This document shows, piece by piece, positions 26,345 through 35,039 of a DNA stretch of 64,000 bases; position 1 is the first letter of the stretch, and every line of letters starts with the position of its first letter. This DNA comes from Deminuibacter sp966424055 (GTDB lineage: Bacteria > Bacteroidota > Bacteroidia > Chitinophagales > Chitinophagaceae). The position numbers and the translations under genes are program-made. The DNA is taken from assembly GCA_966424055.1 (NCBI GenBank), contig CBJLMB010000032.1, forward strand, positions 10,278 through 74,277, given 5' to 3'. The notes under the pieces were generated by a model that saw nothing but the letters and a program-made list of their open reading frames with translations, searched no databases and was not told the origin of the DNA.

Positions 26345-26562
26345 GCCGCTGTTTTTACCACTGCTAAGATACAAATGCCGCAAGTATCGACATGCTGCTA
26401 TTGGCCAAAGTCATATCCAGTTATTAAATATAAATTATTTATATATGTTTTGCATAAGAAAGGTACCTGCAGCGGTTTTGCAAAAAGGGAGCGAAGGTGT
26501 TTTTTAGATTTATTTAAACAAGCCTGCCTGTATCTGAAAACTTGTATACAAAAACGCCGGTA

Positions 26563-26684
26563 GTTTTGCAAGCTGTTCAATCAACCCGATAATTTCTTAA
26601 GCCCTTTCAGACAGGGCTTTCCGGAATAATCAGTACACCAGTGTACATTTGATTGAACAGGACCCATATATGGTATTGCAAAAC
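26563..26684. repeat. Nested palindromic element upstream of prpB
   Basis: An outer pair (gttttgca / tgcaaaac) encloses a perfect 12-base pair (ctgttcaatcaa / ttgattgaacag). Inside lie two further hairpins, aagccct-N7-agggctt and gtacac-ca-gtgtac, and a palindrome ccatatatgg sits on the right flank. The gap it occupies, between AraC and prpB, is 518 bases long and otherwise empty. It could be a structured RNA leader, an operator region or a small mobile palindrome. Confidence 0.65.
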
Positions 26685-26862
26685 CAGGATGTAAACTAGT
26701 ACCGTGATTTTCTCGCCTTATGTAAAGTTTGTATTTTGGGGCGCCATTGACAAATCTGCTTTAGTCTGCTGAACACACCGGTTGCTGCTATTTGTCTTTA
26801 CACGTATGGCGAATGAATAAGATAGAATTGCTTGGCATATTGAAAATTGTAATAATACTAAA

Positions 26863-27768
26863 ATGAGTAAAAACACAGGTTTACAGTCTCCGGGTTTATT
26901 ATTTCGGCAGGCTATGCAAAAAGAAAATCCGCTTCAGATAGTAGGCGTAATGAATGCCAATCATGCATTGCTGGCGCAACAGGCAGGTTTCAATGCCATC
27001 TACCTTTCAGGTGGTGGTGTGGCGGCGGGTTCTTTAGGTGTGCCCGATCTGGGTATCTCTGCGCTGGAAGATGTATTGATTGATATCCGCCGTATCACTT
27101 ATGTATGCGATCTGCCGTTGCTGGTGGATGTGGACACTGGCTTTGGCTCTTCTGCCTTTAATATTGCCCGTACTGTAAAATCGCTGATCAGGACCGGCGC
27201 TGCGGCTTTGCATATGGAAGACCAGGTAGGGGCCAAACGCTGCGGTCACCGCCCGGGTAAGGAAGTGGTAAGTAAAGAAGAAATGGTCGACAGGTTAAAA
27301 GCAGCTACCGATGCGCGCATCGACGAAAATTTTGTTATCGGCGCCAGAACAGATGCTTTTGCCAATGAAGGATTGGAAAAAACACTGGAACGTGCTGTAG
27401 CGTATAAAGAAGCCGGTGCCGATTTCATTTTTGCAGAAGCAGTACCCGACCTGAGCGCTTATCAGAAATTTGTAGATGCTACCGGTATCCCGGTGCTGGC
27501 AAACATTACAGAGTTCGGCATGATCAAAATGTACACGGTGGATGAATTAAAAAATGCAGGTGTGGAATTGATCCTGTACCCGCTTTCTGCCTTCCGTGCT
27601 GCCAATAAAGCCGCACAGAATGTATTTGAACACATCCGCAAAGATGGTACACAGAAAAATGTACTGGATACCATGCAAACCCGGGAAGAACTGTATAAGA
27701 GCATCGGGTATCACGATTACGAACAAAAATTAGATAACCTGTTTAAAAAGAATAACGATGTCAAATAA
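26863..27768 (+). CDS. prpB: Methylisocitrate lyase
   Basis: A 301-residue isocitrate lyase/PEP mutase-superfamily enzyme. Diagnostic features are AGFNAIYLSGGGVAAGSLGVP (in part), the magnesium-site block LLVDVDTGFG, and the catalytic KRCGH (Cys127). It cleaves 2-methylisocitrate to pyruvate and succinate, the last step of the methylcitrate cycle of propionate breakdown. The length fits prpB rather than the longer isocitrate lyase. It is the first gene of a three-gene operon; the next start overlaps its end by 11 bases. Confidence 0.93.
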   Translation: MSKNTGLQSPGLLFRQAMQKENPLQIVGVMNANHALLAQQAGFNAIYLSGGGVAAGSLGVPDLGISALEDVLIDIRRITYVCDLPLLVDVDTGFGSSAFNIARTVKSLIRTGAAALHMEDQVGAKRCGHRPGKEVVSKEEMVDRLKAATDARIDENFVIGARTDAFANEGLEKTLERAVAYKEAGADFIFAEAVPDLSAYQKFVDATGIPVLANITEFGMIKMYTVDELKNAGVELILYPLSAFRAANKAAQNVFEHIRKDGTQKNVLDTMQTREELYKSIGYHDYEQKLDNLFKKNNDVK

Positions 27769-28912
27769 TGGTGAAACTGCTTTCAAGCCGAAGAAAAGTG
27801 TAGCACTTTCAGGCGTTGCAGCCGGCAATACGGCATTGTGCAGTGTGGGTAAAAGCGGGAACGATTTACATTACCGCGGGTATAATATTCTCGACCTGGC
27901 GGGTAAAGCCCAGTTTGAAGAAGTGGCTTACCTGCTTATTTATGGCCAATTGCCTACACAGGCACAGTTAACGGCCTATAAAGCCAAATTAAAGTCGTTA
28001 AGAGGGCTTCCGCAAGCTGTAAAAAATGTATTGAAAAATATTCCTGCATCAGCACATCCGATGGATGTACTGCGCACCATGGCTTCTGTTTTGGGTACCG
28101 TTAACCCGGAAAAAGAAGACCACAATGTAGCCGGTGCCAGGGATATTGCTGATAAATTACTGGCCTCTTTCAGCTCAGCTTTATTGTATTGGTATCATTA
28201 TGCACAGAACGGAAGAGAAATCGAAGTAGAAACAGATGATGATACGGTCGGTGGCCATTTCCTGCATTTATTGCATGGCAAAAAACCGCCGGCATCCTGG
28301 GTAAGGGCCATGCAGGTATCGCTGAACCTCTATGCCGAGCATGAGTTTAATGCATCAACCTTTACAGCCCGCGTTATTGCAGGTACAGGCGCTGATATCT
28401 ATTCGGCTATTACAGGCGCTATCGGCGCATTGAGAGGCCCCAAACACGGGGGCGCCAATGAAGTGGCTTTCGATATCCAGAGCCGCTACAATTCACCCGA
28501 CGAGGCAGAAGCGGATATCCGTCATCGCCTGGCTAATAAGGAGGTGATCATCGGGTTTGGACACCCGGTTTATACAATTCTTGACCCAAGGAATGTGGTT
28601 ATTAAACAAGTGGCCAAAGAACTATCTGAAGAAGCCGGCGACAGGCAATTGTTTGATATTGCAGAACGGCTGGAAAATGTAATGTGGAACGAGAAAAAAA
28701 TGTTCACGAACCTGGATTGGTTCTCCGCCGTTTCCTACCACCTGATGGGGGTGCCTACGCTGATGTTTACCCCTTTGTTTGTTATTGCCAGAACAACCGG
28801 CTGGAGTGCACATGTTATTGAACAGCGGCAGGATGGCAAGATCATCCGTCCCAGTGCCAACTATACCGGTCCCGACAACAAAGCATTTGTTGAAATAGAC
28901 CAGCGTAAATGA
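27758..28912 (+). CDS. prpC: 2-Methylcitrate synthase
   Basis: A 384-residue citrate-synthase-family enzyme: GNDLHYRGYNILDLAGKAQF, the substrate-binding histidine in LRGPKHGGANEVAFD, the GFGHPVYTILDPR histidine loop, and the C-terminal SAHVIEQRQDGKIIRPSANY arginine motif. Its place between prpB and prpD marks it as 2-methylcitrate synthase, joining propionyl-CoA and oxaloacetate, rather than the housekeeping citrate synthase. Its start lies inside prpB. Confidence 0.92.
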   Translation: MSNNGETAFKPKKSVALSGVAAGNTALCSVGKSGNDLHYRGYNILDLAGKAQFEEVAYLLIYGQLPTQAQLTAYKAKLKSLRGLPQAVKNVLKNIPASAHPMDVLRTMASVLGTVNPEKEDHNVAGARDIADKLLASFSSALLYWYHYAQNGREIEVETDDDTVGGHFLHLLHGKKPPASWVRAMQVSLNLYAEHEFNASTFTARVIAGTGADIYSAITGAIGALRGPKHGGANEVAFDIQSRYNSPDEAEADIRHRLANKEVIIGFGHPVYTILDPRNVVIKQVAKELSEEAGDRQLFDIAERLENVMWNEKKMFTNLDWFSAVSYHLMGVPTLMFTPLFVIARTTGWSAHVIEQRQDGKIIRPSANYTGPDNKAFVEIDQRK

Positions 28913-28950
28913 TCATCCGTAAACAATAAAAATAAATAACACCAACAGTA

Positions 28951-30402
28951 ATGGCATCACACATTTCTAATGAAAGGCCGCAGCCGGATAAAGTATTGGT
29001 AGATATTGCGGACTATGTATTGAATTATGAAATTAAAAATGAACTGGCCTGGAAAACGGCGCACTATTGTCTTTTAGATACACTTGGCTGTGGGTTGGAA
29101 GCATTGACTTATCCCGCCTGTACCAAATTACTGGGGCCGGTTGTAAAAGGAACCGTGGTGCCGAATGGTGCCAAAGTGCCGGGCACACAATTCCAGTTAG
29201 ATCCGGTGCAGGCTGCATTCAATATCGGGGCGATTATCCGTTGGCTGGATTTTAATGATACCTGGCTGGCCGCAGAATGGGGCCATCCTTCTGATAACCT
29301 GGGGGGCATACTGGCCACTGCAGACTGGCTTTCGCGAACAGCCATCGCCGAAGGCAAACCCGCATTGCTGATGAAAGATGTATTGGATGCAATGATAAGG
29401 GCACATGAAATTCAGGGTGTGCTGGCATTGGAAAACTCGTTCAATAAAGTGGGGTTGGATCATGTACTGTTGGTAAAAGTAGCATCCACGGCTGTTGTAG
29501 GAAAACTTTTAGGGTTAAACCGCGATGAATTGATCAATGCCATTTCACTCGCATTTGTAGACGGCCAGTCTTTACGAACCTACCGTCATGCCCCCAATAC
29601 AGGCAGCCGCAAATCCTGGGCTGCAGGTGATGCTACATCCAGGGCTGTTCGCCTGGCTTTGATAGCCCAGACAGGGGAAATGGGTTATCCTTCTGTACTT
29701 ACCGCAAAAACCTGGGGGTTCTATGATGTGTCATTCAGGGGAAAAGAATTTACATTCCAGCGGGCCTATGGTTCGTATGTAATGGAAAATGTATTGTTCA
29801 AAATTTCTTTTCCTGCCGAATTTCATTCGCAAACTGCAGTGGAAGCAGCTATGACTTTAAATGCCAGGCTGGAGAATGCCGGCAAAACAACAGATGATAT
29901 CAAAAGAATTACCATCCGTACACATGAGGCCGCTATTCGTATCATTGACAAAAAAGGCCCGCTGAATAATCCTGCCGACCGCGACCATTGTATCCAGTAC
30001 ATGATCGCTGTTCCATTGATTTATGGACGGCTGACAGCTGCGGATTATGAGAACACTATTGCCGCCGATCCCAGGATAGATGCATTACGCGAAAAAATGG
30101 AATGCGTGGAAGATGTGCAGTTCACCAAAGACTATTACGATCCTGAAAAGCGTTCTATTGCCAATGCACTGACTGTTGAATTGAATGATGGAACCGTGCT
30201 GGATGAAGTGGTGGTTGAATACCCCATCGGGCACAGGCGCAGAAGGGAAGAAGGTATTCCTGAACTGATCAGGAAATACAAGATCAACCTGGCACGCATG
30301 TTCCCTGAAAAACAACAGCAGATAGTACTGGAAAATTCACTCGATTATGACAAACTGGTTAATACACCTGTGAATGAGTTTGTCGACCGCATGGTTATCT
30401 GA
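28951..30402 (+). CDS. prpD: 2-Methylcitrate dehydratase
   Basis: A 483-residue MmgE/PrpD-family protein with the family blocks LDTLGCGLEAL, WLDFNDTWLAAEWGHPSDNLG, SLAFVDGQSLRTYRHAPNTG and the C-terminal PIGHRRRREEGIPEL. It dehydrates 2-methylcitrate to 2-methyl-cis-aconitate without an iron-sulfur cluster. It lies 38 bases after prpC and completes the methylcitrate pathway; an aconitase encoded elsewhere would rehydrate the product. Confidence 0.93.
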   Translation: MASHISNERPQPDKVLVDIADYVLNYEIKNELAWKTAHYCLLDTLGCGLEALTYPACTKLLGPVVKGTVVPNGAKVPGTQFQLDPVQAAFNIGAIIRWLDFNDTWLAAEWGHPSDNLGGILATADWLSRTAIAEGKPALLMKDVLDAMIRAHEIQGVLALENSFNKVGLDHVLLVKVASTAVVGKLLGLNRDELINAISLAFVDGQSLRTYRHAPNTGSRKSWAAGDATSRAVRLALIAQTGEMGYPSVLTAKTWGFYDVSFRGKEFTFQRAYGSYVMENVLFKISFPAEFHSQTAVEAAMTLNARLENAGKTTDDIKRITIRTHEAAIRIIDKKGPLNNPADRDHCIQYMIAVPLIYGRLTAADYENTIAADPRIDALREKMECVEDVQFTKDYYDPEKRSIANALTVELNDGTVLDEVVVEYPIGHRRRREEGIPELIRKYKINLARMFPEKQQQIVLENSLDYDKLVNTPVNEFVDRMVI

Positions 30403-30406
30403 TCAA

Positions 30407-30752
30407 TGCCGACTGGTTTCTCTTGCGGAATGCGCGGAAAGCGCAGAAGGCAAAGCGTTTTTTCCATCCCGGACAATACTCCGGTTCCTCTCTTATAGCT
30501 ATCAGCTCATAGCTCGCCGCTATAAAAGCTACAAGCTGATAGCTGTTAGCTGTTAGCTGCAAGAAATTAGACTGCAGACTGGTCACTGCCGACTGATTTC
30601 TCTCGCAGAATGCGCGGAAAGCGCAGAAGGCAAAGCGTTTTTTCCATCCCGGACAATACTCCGGTTCCTCTCTCATAGCTATCAGCTCATAGCTTGCAGC
30701 TATAAAGAACGCATCCTCCTTTCTGCGCTTTCCGCGTGTTCTGCGAGAAACC
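30407..30752. repeat. Duplicated repeat with an inverted copy of its core
   Basis: A unit of about 190 bases (tgccgactg, gcggaatgcgcggaaagc, cagaaggcaaagcg, ccggacaatactccgg) begins at 30407 and again at 30597, the second copy running about 110 bases. Then 30708-30752 holds the same core inverted (cctttctgcgctttccgcg). The whole fills the 485-base gap after prpD. The gcggaa/cgcag core links it to the arrays at 22.9 and 57.1 kb. Confidence 0.85.
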
Positions 30753-30887
30753 CACCACTATGGGCTATAAGTCAGAAAAATACATGTTTACAGGGATTGT
30801 CAGGCTTCAGGCAAAAGGCTAGATTTGGCCATCTGCCGGGTTGATACCGGCGGCTCTTATTGTAAGTGCTTCAAACAACCGGATGCT

Positions 30888-32057
30888 ATGAAACCTGTAC
30901 TTTTTTTCTGTATATGCCTGCTGGCAACGTTTACAGCCTGTTCGCAGGCTGGTAATATACCCGCTATTCCCGGCTGGAACCGTATGGATGCAAATGCTGC
31001 TTACCATTTTTTTCCGGCTGGTGGCAATACCCGGCTGGATTATTATGTTATGCCGGTAAGCAAAGACCTGGGTGCAGCCGGATTGGAAAGCTGGATAAAG
31101 CAACAGGGACAAAAAGATATTCAAAACGCTTCCTGGACAGAGCCCAAAACAGGTGTAAGTCAAACCCAGCAAGGTATTTCGAGCTATGTTACCACGATAA
31201 ACGATGCTGGTAAAAATACGTTTATCGCCATGTATGTGGCATACTTGAGGGCAGATAAAGCAACCCGCTGGGCCAAGATCATTTATCCCGTCAATAATTT
31301 TTCCAGGGCTGATATTGGTACGGCTGTGGCGCATTTTATGGCACTGGCAAAAAATGAAATGGGCGGTAATGCATTTGCCAGCAATAATACCCCACCGGCA
31401 AATACATCGGGTGAAAATAGCCCGGCATACAATGGTGCAGGGGCATCCGCGATCAAAGGCGTGGTGTTGCACAGGGAAACCATGACAGGTCTGGGAGGCA
31501 TTGCCTATGCTGTATACAGGCCATACCTGCTTTTTAATGACGGCAGTTTTTATGGCTGGCTCGATACCGATCCTTATGCAATTAATGCAGTGGCTTCACA
31601 CCGCGAACAACCCAAAAAATGGGGTACATGGACGCTGAACGGCAAAACCCTTTCCATACGCTGGAATAGTGAGCAAAAAAACAATGAATGGACTGCGGCA
31701 TGGTGGCAATGGGCAACGCCTGCAGCAAAAGGCGACAGGATGAGCGGTTCTTTCACGGCTATTTCAGGCGTTGGTTCTGCTGGCGGTGGCGCTTATGCGA
31801 TGTCTTCCAAAAATATCACCTTTAACAGCAGCGGGCAGTTCACCTTTCAAAGTGTGGGTGGTGGTGGCTATTCCGGCGTGGGCGGCAGCAATTCGGCCTG
31901 GAGCAGTCATGATGGTGCCGGTACTTATGCGCTGGATGGGTATAGCATAATGTTCAGGTACAATAATGGGAGGGTGGTCAGCAATTCTTTTTACTTCTAT
32001 GATGATAAAAAAGACATGTTTGGTATAGGCACTGGTATTTATACGAAAGATGAATAA
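30888..32057 (+). CDS. Predicted lipoprotein of unknown function
   Basis: A 389-residue protein starting MKPVLFFCICLLATFTAC, a lipoprotein signal with the lipobox cysteine followed by Ser. The N-terminal half (about 30-165) is a compact mixed domain. The C-terminal half is Gly/Ser-rich and strand-rich (GSGGGAYAM-like runs and a repeated WGTWTLNGKTLSIRWNS type of strand), resembling lipocalin-like beta structures. No family was recognised. It has its own transcription unit, with a strong terminator after it. The upstream 21 codons of the open frame carry no signal and are excluded. Confidence 0.7.
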   Translation: MKPVLFFCICLLATFTACSQAGNIPAIPGWNRMDANAAYHFFPAGGNTRLDYYVMPVSKDLGAAGLESWIKQQGQKDIQNASWTEPKTGVSQTQQGISSYVTTINDAGKNTFIAMYVAYLRADKATRWAKIIYPVNNFSRADIGTAVAHFMALAKNEMGGNAFASNNTPPANTSGENSPAYNGAGASAIKGVVLHRETMTGLGGIAYAVYRPYLLFNDGSFYGWLDTDPYAINAVASHREQPKKWGTWTLNGKTLSIRWNSEQKNNEWTAAWWQWATPAAKGDRMSGSFTAISGVGSAGGGAYAMSSKNITFNSSGQFTFQSVGGGGYSGVGGSNSAWSSHDGAGTYALDGYSIMFRYNNGRVVSNSFYFYDDKKDMFGIGTGIYTKDE

Positions 32058-32140
32058 TGACAGCCATCTCCGCAGTGCTTTATCTTTCTTTCCCCTGGTC
32101 AGTCGTGCGTATTGCTATACAATTCTTAGATACTACATTC

Positions 32141-32172
32141 AAAAGATCCGGGACATCCGTCCCGGATCTTTT
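32141..32172 (+). terminator. Strong intrinsic terminator
   Basis: A perfect 14-base stem (aaaagatccgggac / gtcccggatctttt) with a four-base loop and a T-rich tail. It ends the lipoprotein gene and precedes the tail-fibre-like gene. Another GC palindrome (atcccgggat) follows about 35 bases later. The remaining 385 bases of this gap hold no gene. Confidence 0.9.
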
Positions 32173-32558
32173 GTGTTAAGAAAGATTTTTTTATTCTAAT
32201 GGATGTTTATCCCGGGATCTTTTTTCTGTTTTTTAGAATGTTTATCATAAACAGCTGCTGTATAAAATTTGCTGATGAATGGGGGGATAATCGGTTGGAA
32301 TATTAGCGAAATGAATGATTGTGCACAATGAAATTTGGTCGTGTATCTCCATCTTTGATAGATGTTATTATCATAGAATAGTGATTTTATCTTCTGTTAT
32401 TATCATTGATTATGCCTTCTTGTAACTGGTTAAAAAGAAAAATAAAAAACCGTTTTTTAACCTATTGAAAGCATATATGCAGAGGGCCTACTTTCGCGCC
32501 CATTCGCGGGCTAACTTAATCCTGTATCAGAATTATAAATTGACTAAATCACGATGTT

Positions 32559-33577
32559 ATGCAAGATGCTAATCTAAAGCACAGATTTTCGTTTTTCATT
32601 TTTTTATTGTTTGCATCTTTTTCTTCCATGTCGCAATGGACGGCGAACGGAAATAATATTTATTACAAAAATGGTCTTGTTGGTATCAGTACCAACAACC
32701 CGGCATACAACCTGGATGTTGCCGGTATAGTAAAATCGCAGGGGTTTTACAGTCGGCAGAGTAATAATAACGGGGAAGTGGTTTTGCAATGGAGCACTTA
32801 TGCCAACCAGAACGAATCGCTCAAATACTACAAAATAGCCACCTTGCCCCAGAACCAGGATGATGTAGGGGATTTTTAAGGATTATTCTTTCTGGCGGAC
32901 AGGCTTTCAGTACACAGAAATATACCTGCGAAATTGATATGGGCCGCCGCGGGAAATTTACATCCACCATGCCTTATCTATTCGGTGCCTACCAAACCCT
33001 TGCCACTATTGTAGCTTATGCACAACCTGATAGTACTATCGATGTTTATCTGCGTATGTCAGGTGCTGCCTGGCACGGAGCCTCTGTGAGCCTGTTTGCG
33101 AGTGGATGGGGTATCTCGGGCCATCTTTATCCCTCACCGAACCCTGTTACTACTGAACCAACAGGAACCCTGGTGTATAATTCAGTACAAGTTAAACCTG
33201 CTTTTGTGATCAGCAACACGGGTAATATAGGAGTAGGTGGTGTGCTATCGCCCCAGGACAGGCTGGCTGTTAATGGGAATATCAGCGCACAAAGAATAAC
33301 GGTGACACAGAAAGGCTGGCCGGATTATGTTTTTGATTCTGCCTACCAGCTGGAACAACTGGATAACGTGGCGGCTTATATCAATGAGCATAAACACCTG
33401 CCTGGTGTAACTGCAGCCCAAGAAATAGAACAGTCAGGACTGAATATTGGTGAAATAATGAAGCAACAGCAACAAAAAATTGAAGAGTTGACACTTTACC
33501 TGATTGAGCTGAATAAGAAGAATGAGTTGTTACAGCAAAGGATGGGGCAGCTGGAACGCACATCAATAAAAAAATAA
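32559..33577 (+). pseudogene. Tail-fibre/cell-surface type protein split by a one-base frameshift
   Basis: Two frames (106 and 212 codons) belong to one protein of about 339 residues. The first begins with a signal peptide (FSFFIFLLFASFSSMSQ) and the familiar repeat VGISTNNPAYNLDVAGIVKS, then stops after NQDDVGDF. The reading continues in another frame with IILSGGQAFSTQKYTCEID. The run of five Ts at 32873-32877 would restore the frame if one T were added. The C-terminus (DYVFDSAYQLEQLDNVAAYI, KHLPGVTAAQEIE, then a coiled coil) is typical of Bacteroidota secreted proteins related to phage tail fibres. It may be a pseudogene, a phase-variable gene or a sequencing error. Confidence 0.8.
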
Positions 33578-33635
33578 GGTGCGGTGTTTAGTCTGTACCC
33601 ACAAGCAACGAATTCCCTGAAACCGCAGTTGCTTA

Positions 33636-34427
33636 TCATAACCTCACCTCTTCACTACTCATTAACCGCGATGGTACCAATCCTGTATATGATTTAAATG
33701 CTTTGATAAAATGAGCCTGGTCATAGTAACCGCATTCATAGGCAATATCTGTCAGCGACCTGTTGGCCAGGCGAACCAGCGCAAGGCTTTTGTTGAACCG
33801 TTGAACCGAAAAGAAATTCTTAGGTGTTATGCCTACATAGTTCAGAAATAGCTTTTGAATATACCGTTCAGAAAAACCAAATGCTGTAGCCAGGCGCTCA
33901 ATATTGAAGGATTCTTTGCTGCGACTGATGGAATCACATATACCCTCCACCAGTTCGATCTTTTCCAGGCGCTTCCTGTTCCTCGTTAGCCTGCCAATTA
34001 AAAAAGCCTCCAGCACTTTTACTTTTTCTTCCAGTAATGGTTGGTCCATCAGGCGATGGTAGAATTCAGTGGATTCTTTATGTAGAATGGCATGCAGATC
34101 GATGGATTCATTGGTGAAATCAGAAACCTGGTTGGGGAAGAACAGGAAACCGGCATAGGGATGAAAGCGTGTTATCAGGCAGGTATTGCCTTTTTTGATC
34201 GTGGCCCTGGTGGGTATGGTCCAATGACCAAGCACTTCCACGCGAGGTACCGTTATTGAGTGGTTTCCACGATGCCGGATGGTATCACCACCCGTTATGT
34301 CAATACAAAGCTCTACACAACCTGTCGGGAACATGATTTCCTGCGCATCGCTATCGTGGGCACAGGTCCAGTAGAACTGCACATAACGGCGTAATATACC
34401 CGATGGAAAAAATACCTTATCTCTCAT
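33636..34427 (-). CDS. AraC family transcriptional regulator
   Basis: A 263-residue protein: an N-terminal DUF6597-like sensor domain (YVQFYWTCAHDSDAQEIMFP, LITRFHPYAGFLFF) and a C-terminal AraC HTH with IERLATAFGFSERYIQKLFL and IAYECGYYDQAHFIKAFK. It is transcribed divergently from the NTF2-like gene, so it may regulate it; the 114-base space between them shows no clear operator. Confidence 0.9.
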   Translation of the reverse strand: MRDKVFFPSGILRRYVQFYWTCAHDSDAQEIMFPTGCVELCIDITGGDTIRHRGNHSITVPRVEVLGHWTIPTRATIKKGNTCLITRFHPYAGFLFFPNQVSDFTNESIDLHAILHKESTEFYHRLMDQPLLEEKVKVLEAFLIGRLTRNRKRLEKIELVEGICDSISRSKESFNIERLATAFGFSERYIQKLFLNYVGITPKNFFSVQRFNKSLALVRLANRSLTDIAYECGYYDQAHFIKAFKSYTGLVPSRLMSSEEVRL

Positions 34428-34541
34428 ATTGCAGGTATAAGTTATTCGATTTATGGCATATCATCAAAATAAACTGCAGTTGTTCGCTTTTTTACAATTT
34501 CCCGGCCCAGGCGTGGGTTATTTTTACTAAAAGTTATAAGA

Positions 34542-34997
34542 ATGAGGAACAACACAAAGTTTCTGCTGGCTGTAATGCTGAGCAGTGTATGTTTTACAGC
34601 CAAGGCCCAGCTGGAAGAAGCAAAAAAAGCCATTGCTAAAAGTAATGCCATCTATTTTGAGGCATTTGTAAAAAATGATTCTTCCATTTTCATCAATAGC
34701 TATGCAGGTGATGCCTGTATCCTGGCACCGGATGCCCCGGCCGTATGTGGTCATGAGGCAATTGCCCGTTTTTTCCACGCGGGCTATCGTGATTATGGTT
34801 TGAGAAACGGCAAATTTATCACCACGAATGTATATGGAGATGGAAAGGAATATGTTACGGAAGAGGGGCTTTGGCAATCGATCAATGAAAAAGGGGAATT
34901 GTTTGATGATGGCAAATTTTTGGTGCTCTGGAAAAAAACCGGTAACGGTTGGAAAATGTTCCGTGATTCATTCAGCAGCAACCGCAAACCCCGGTGA
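34542..34997 (+). CDS. Secreted NTF2-like protein (DUF4440/SgcJ type)
   Basis: A 151-residue protein with a signal peptide (FLLAVMLSSVCFTAKAQ) followed by an NTF2-like cone: AIAKSNAIYFEAFVKNDSSI, FINSYAGDACILAPDAPAV and LWKKTGNGWKMFRDSFSSN. This fold usually binds or isomerises small ligands; here it is periplasmic or lipid-free secreted. The function is unknown. Confidence 0.8.
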   Translation: MRNNTKFLLAVMLSSVCFTAKAQLEEAKKAIAKSNAIYFEAFVKNDSSIFINSYAGDACILAPDAPAVCGHEAIARFFHAGYRDYGLRNGKFITTNVYGDGKEYVTEEGLWQSINEKGELFDDGKFLVLWKKTGNGWKMFRDSFSSNRKPR

Positions 34998-35039
34998 CCC
35001 GCGCATCCTTCTTTTATAATCCCTGTTATAAACTGCGTA

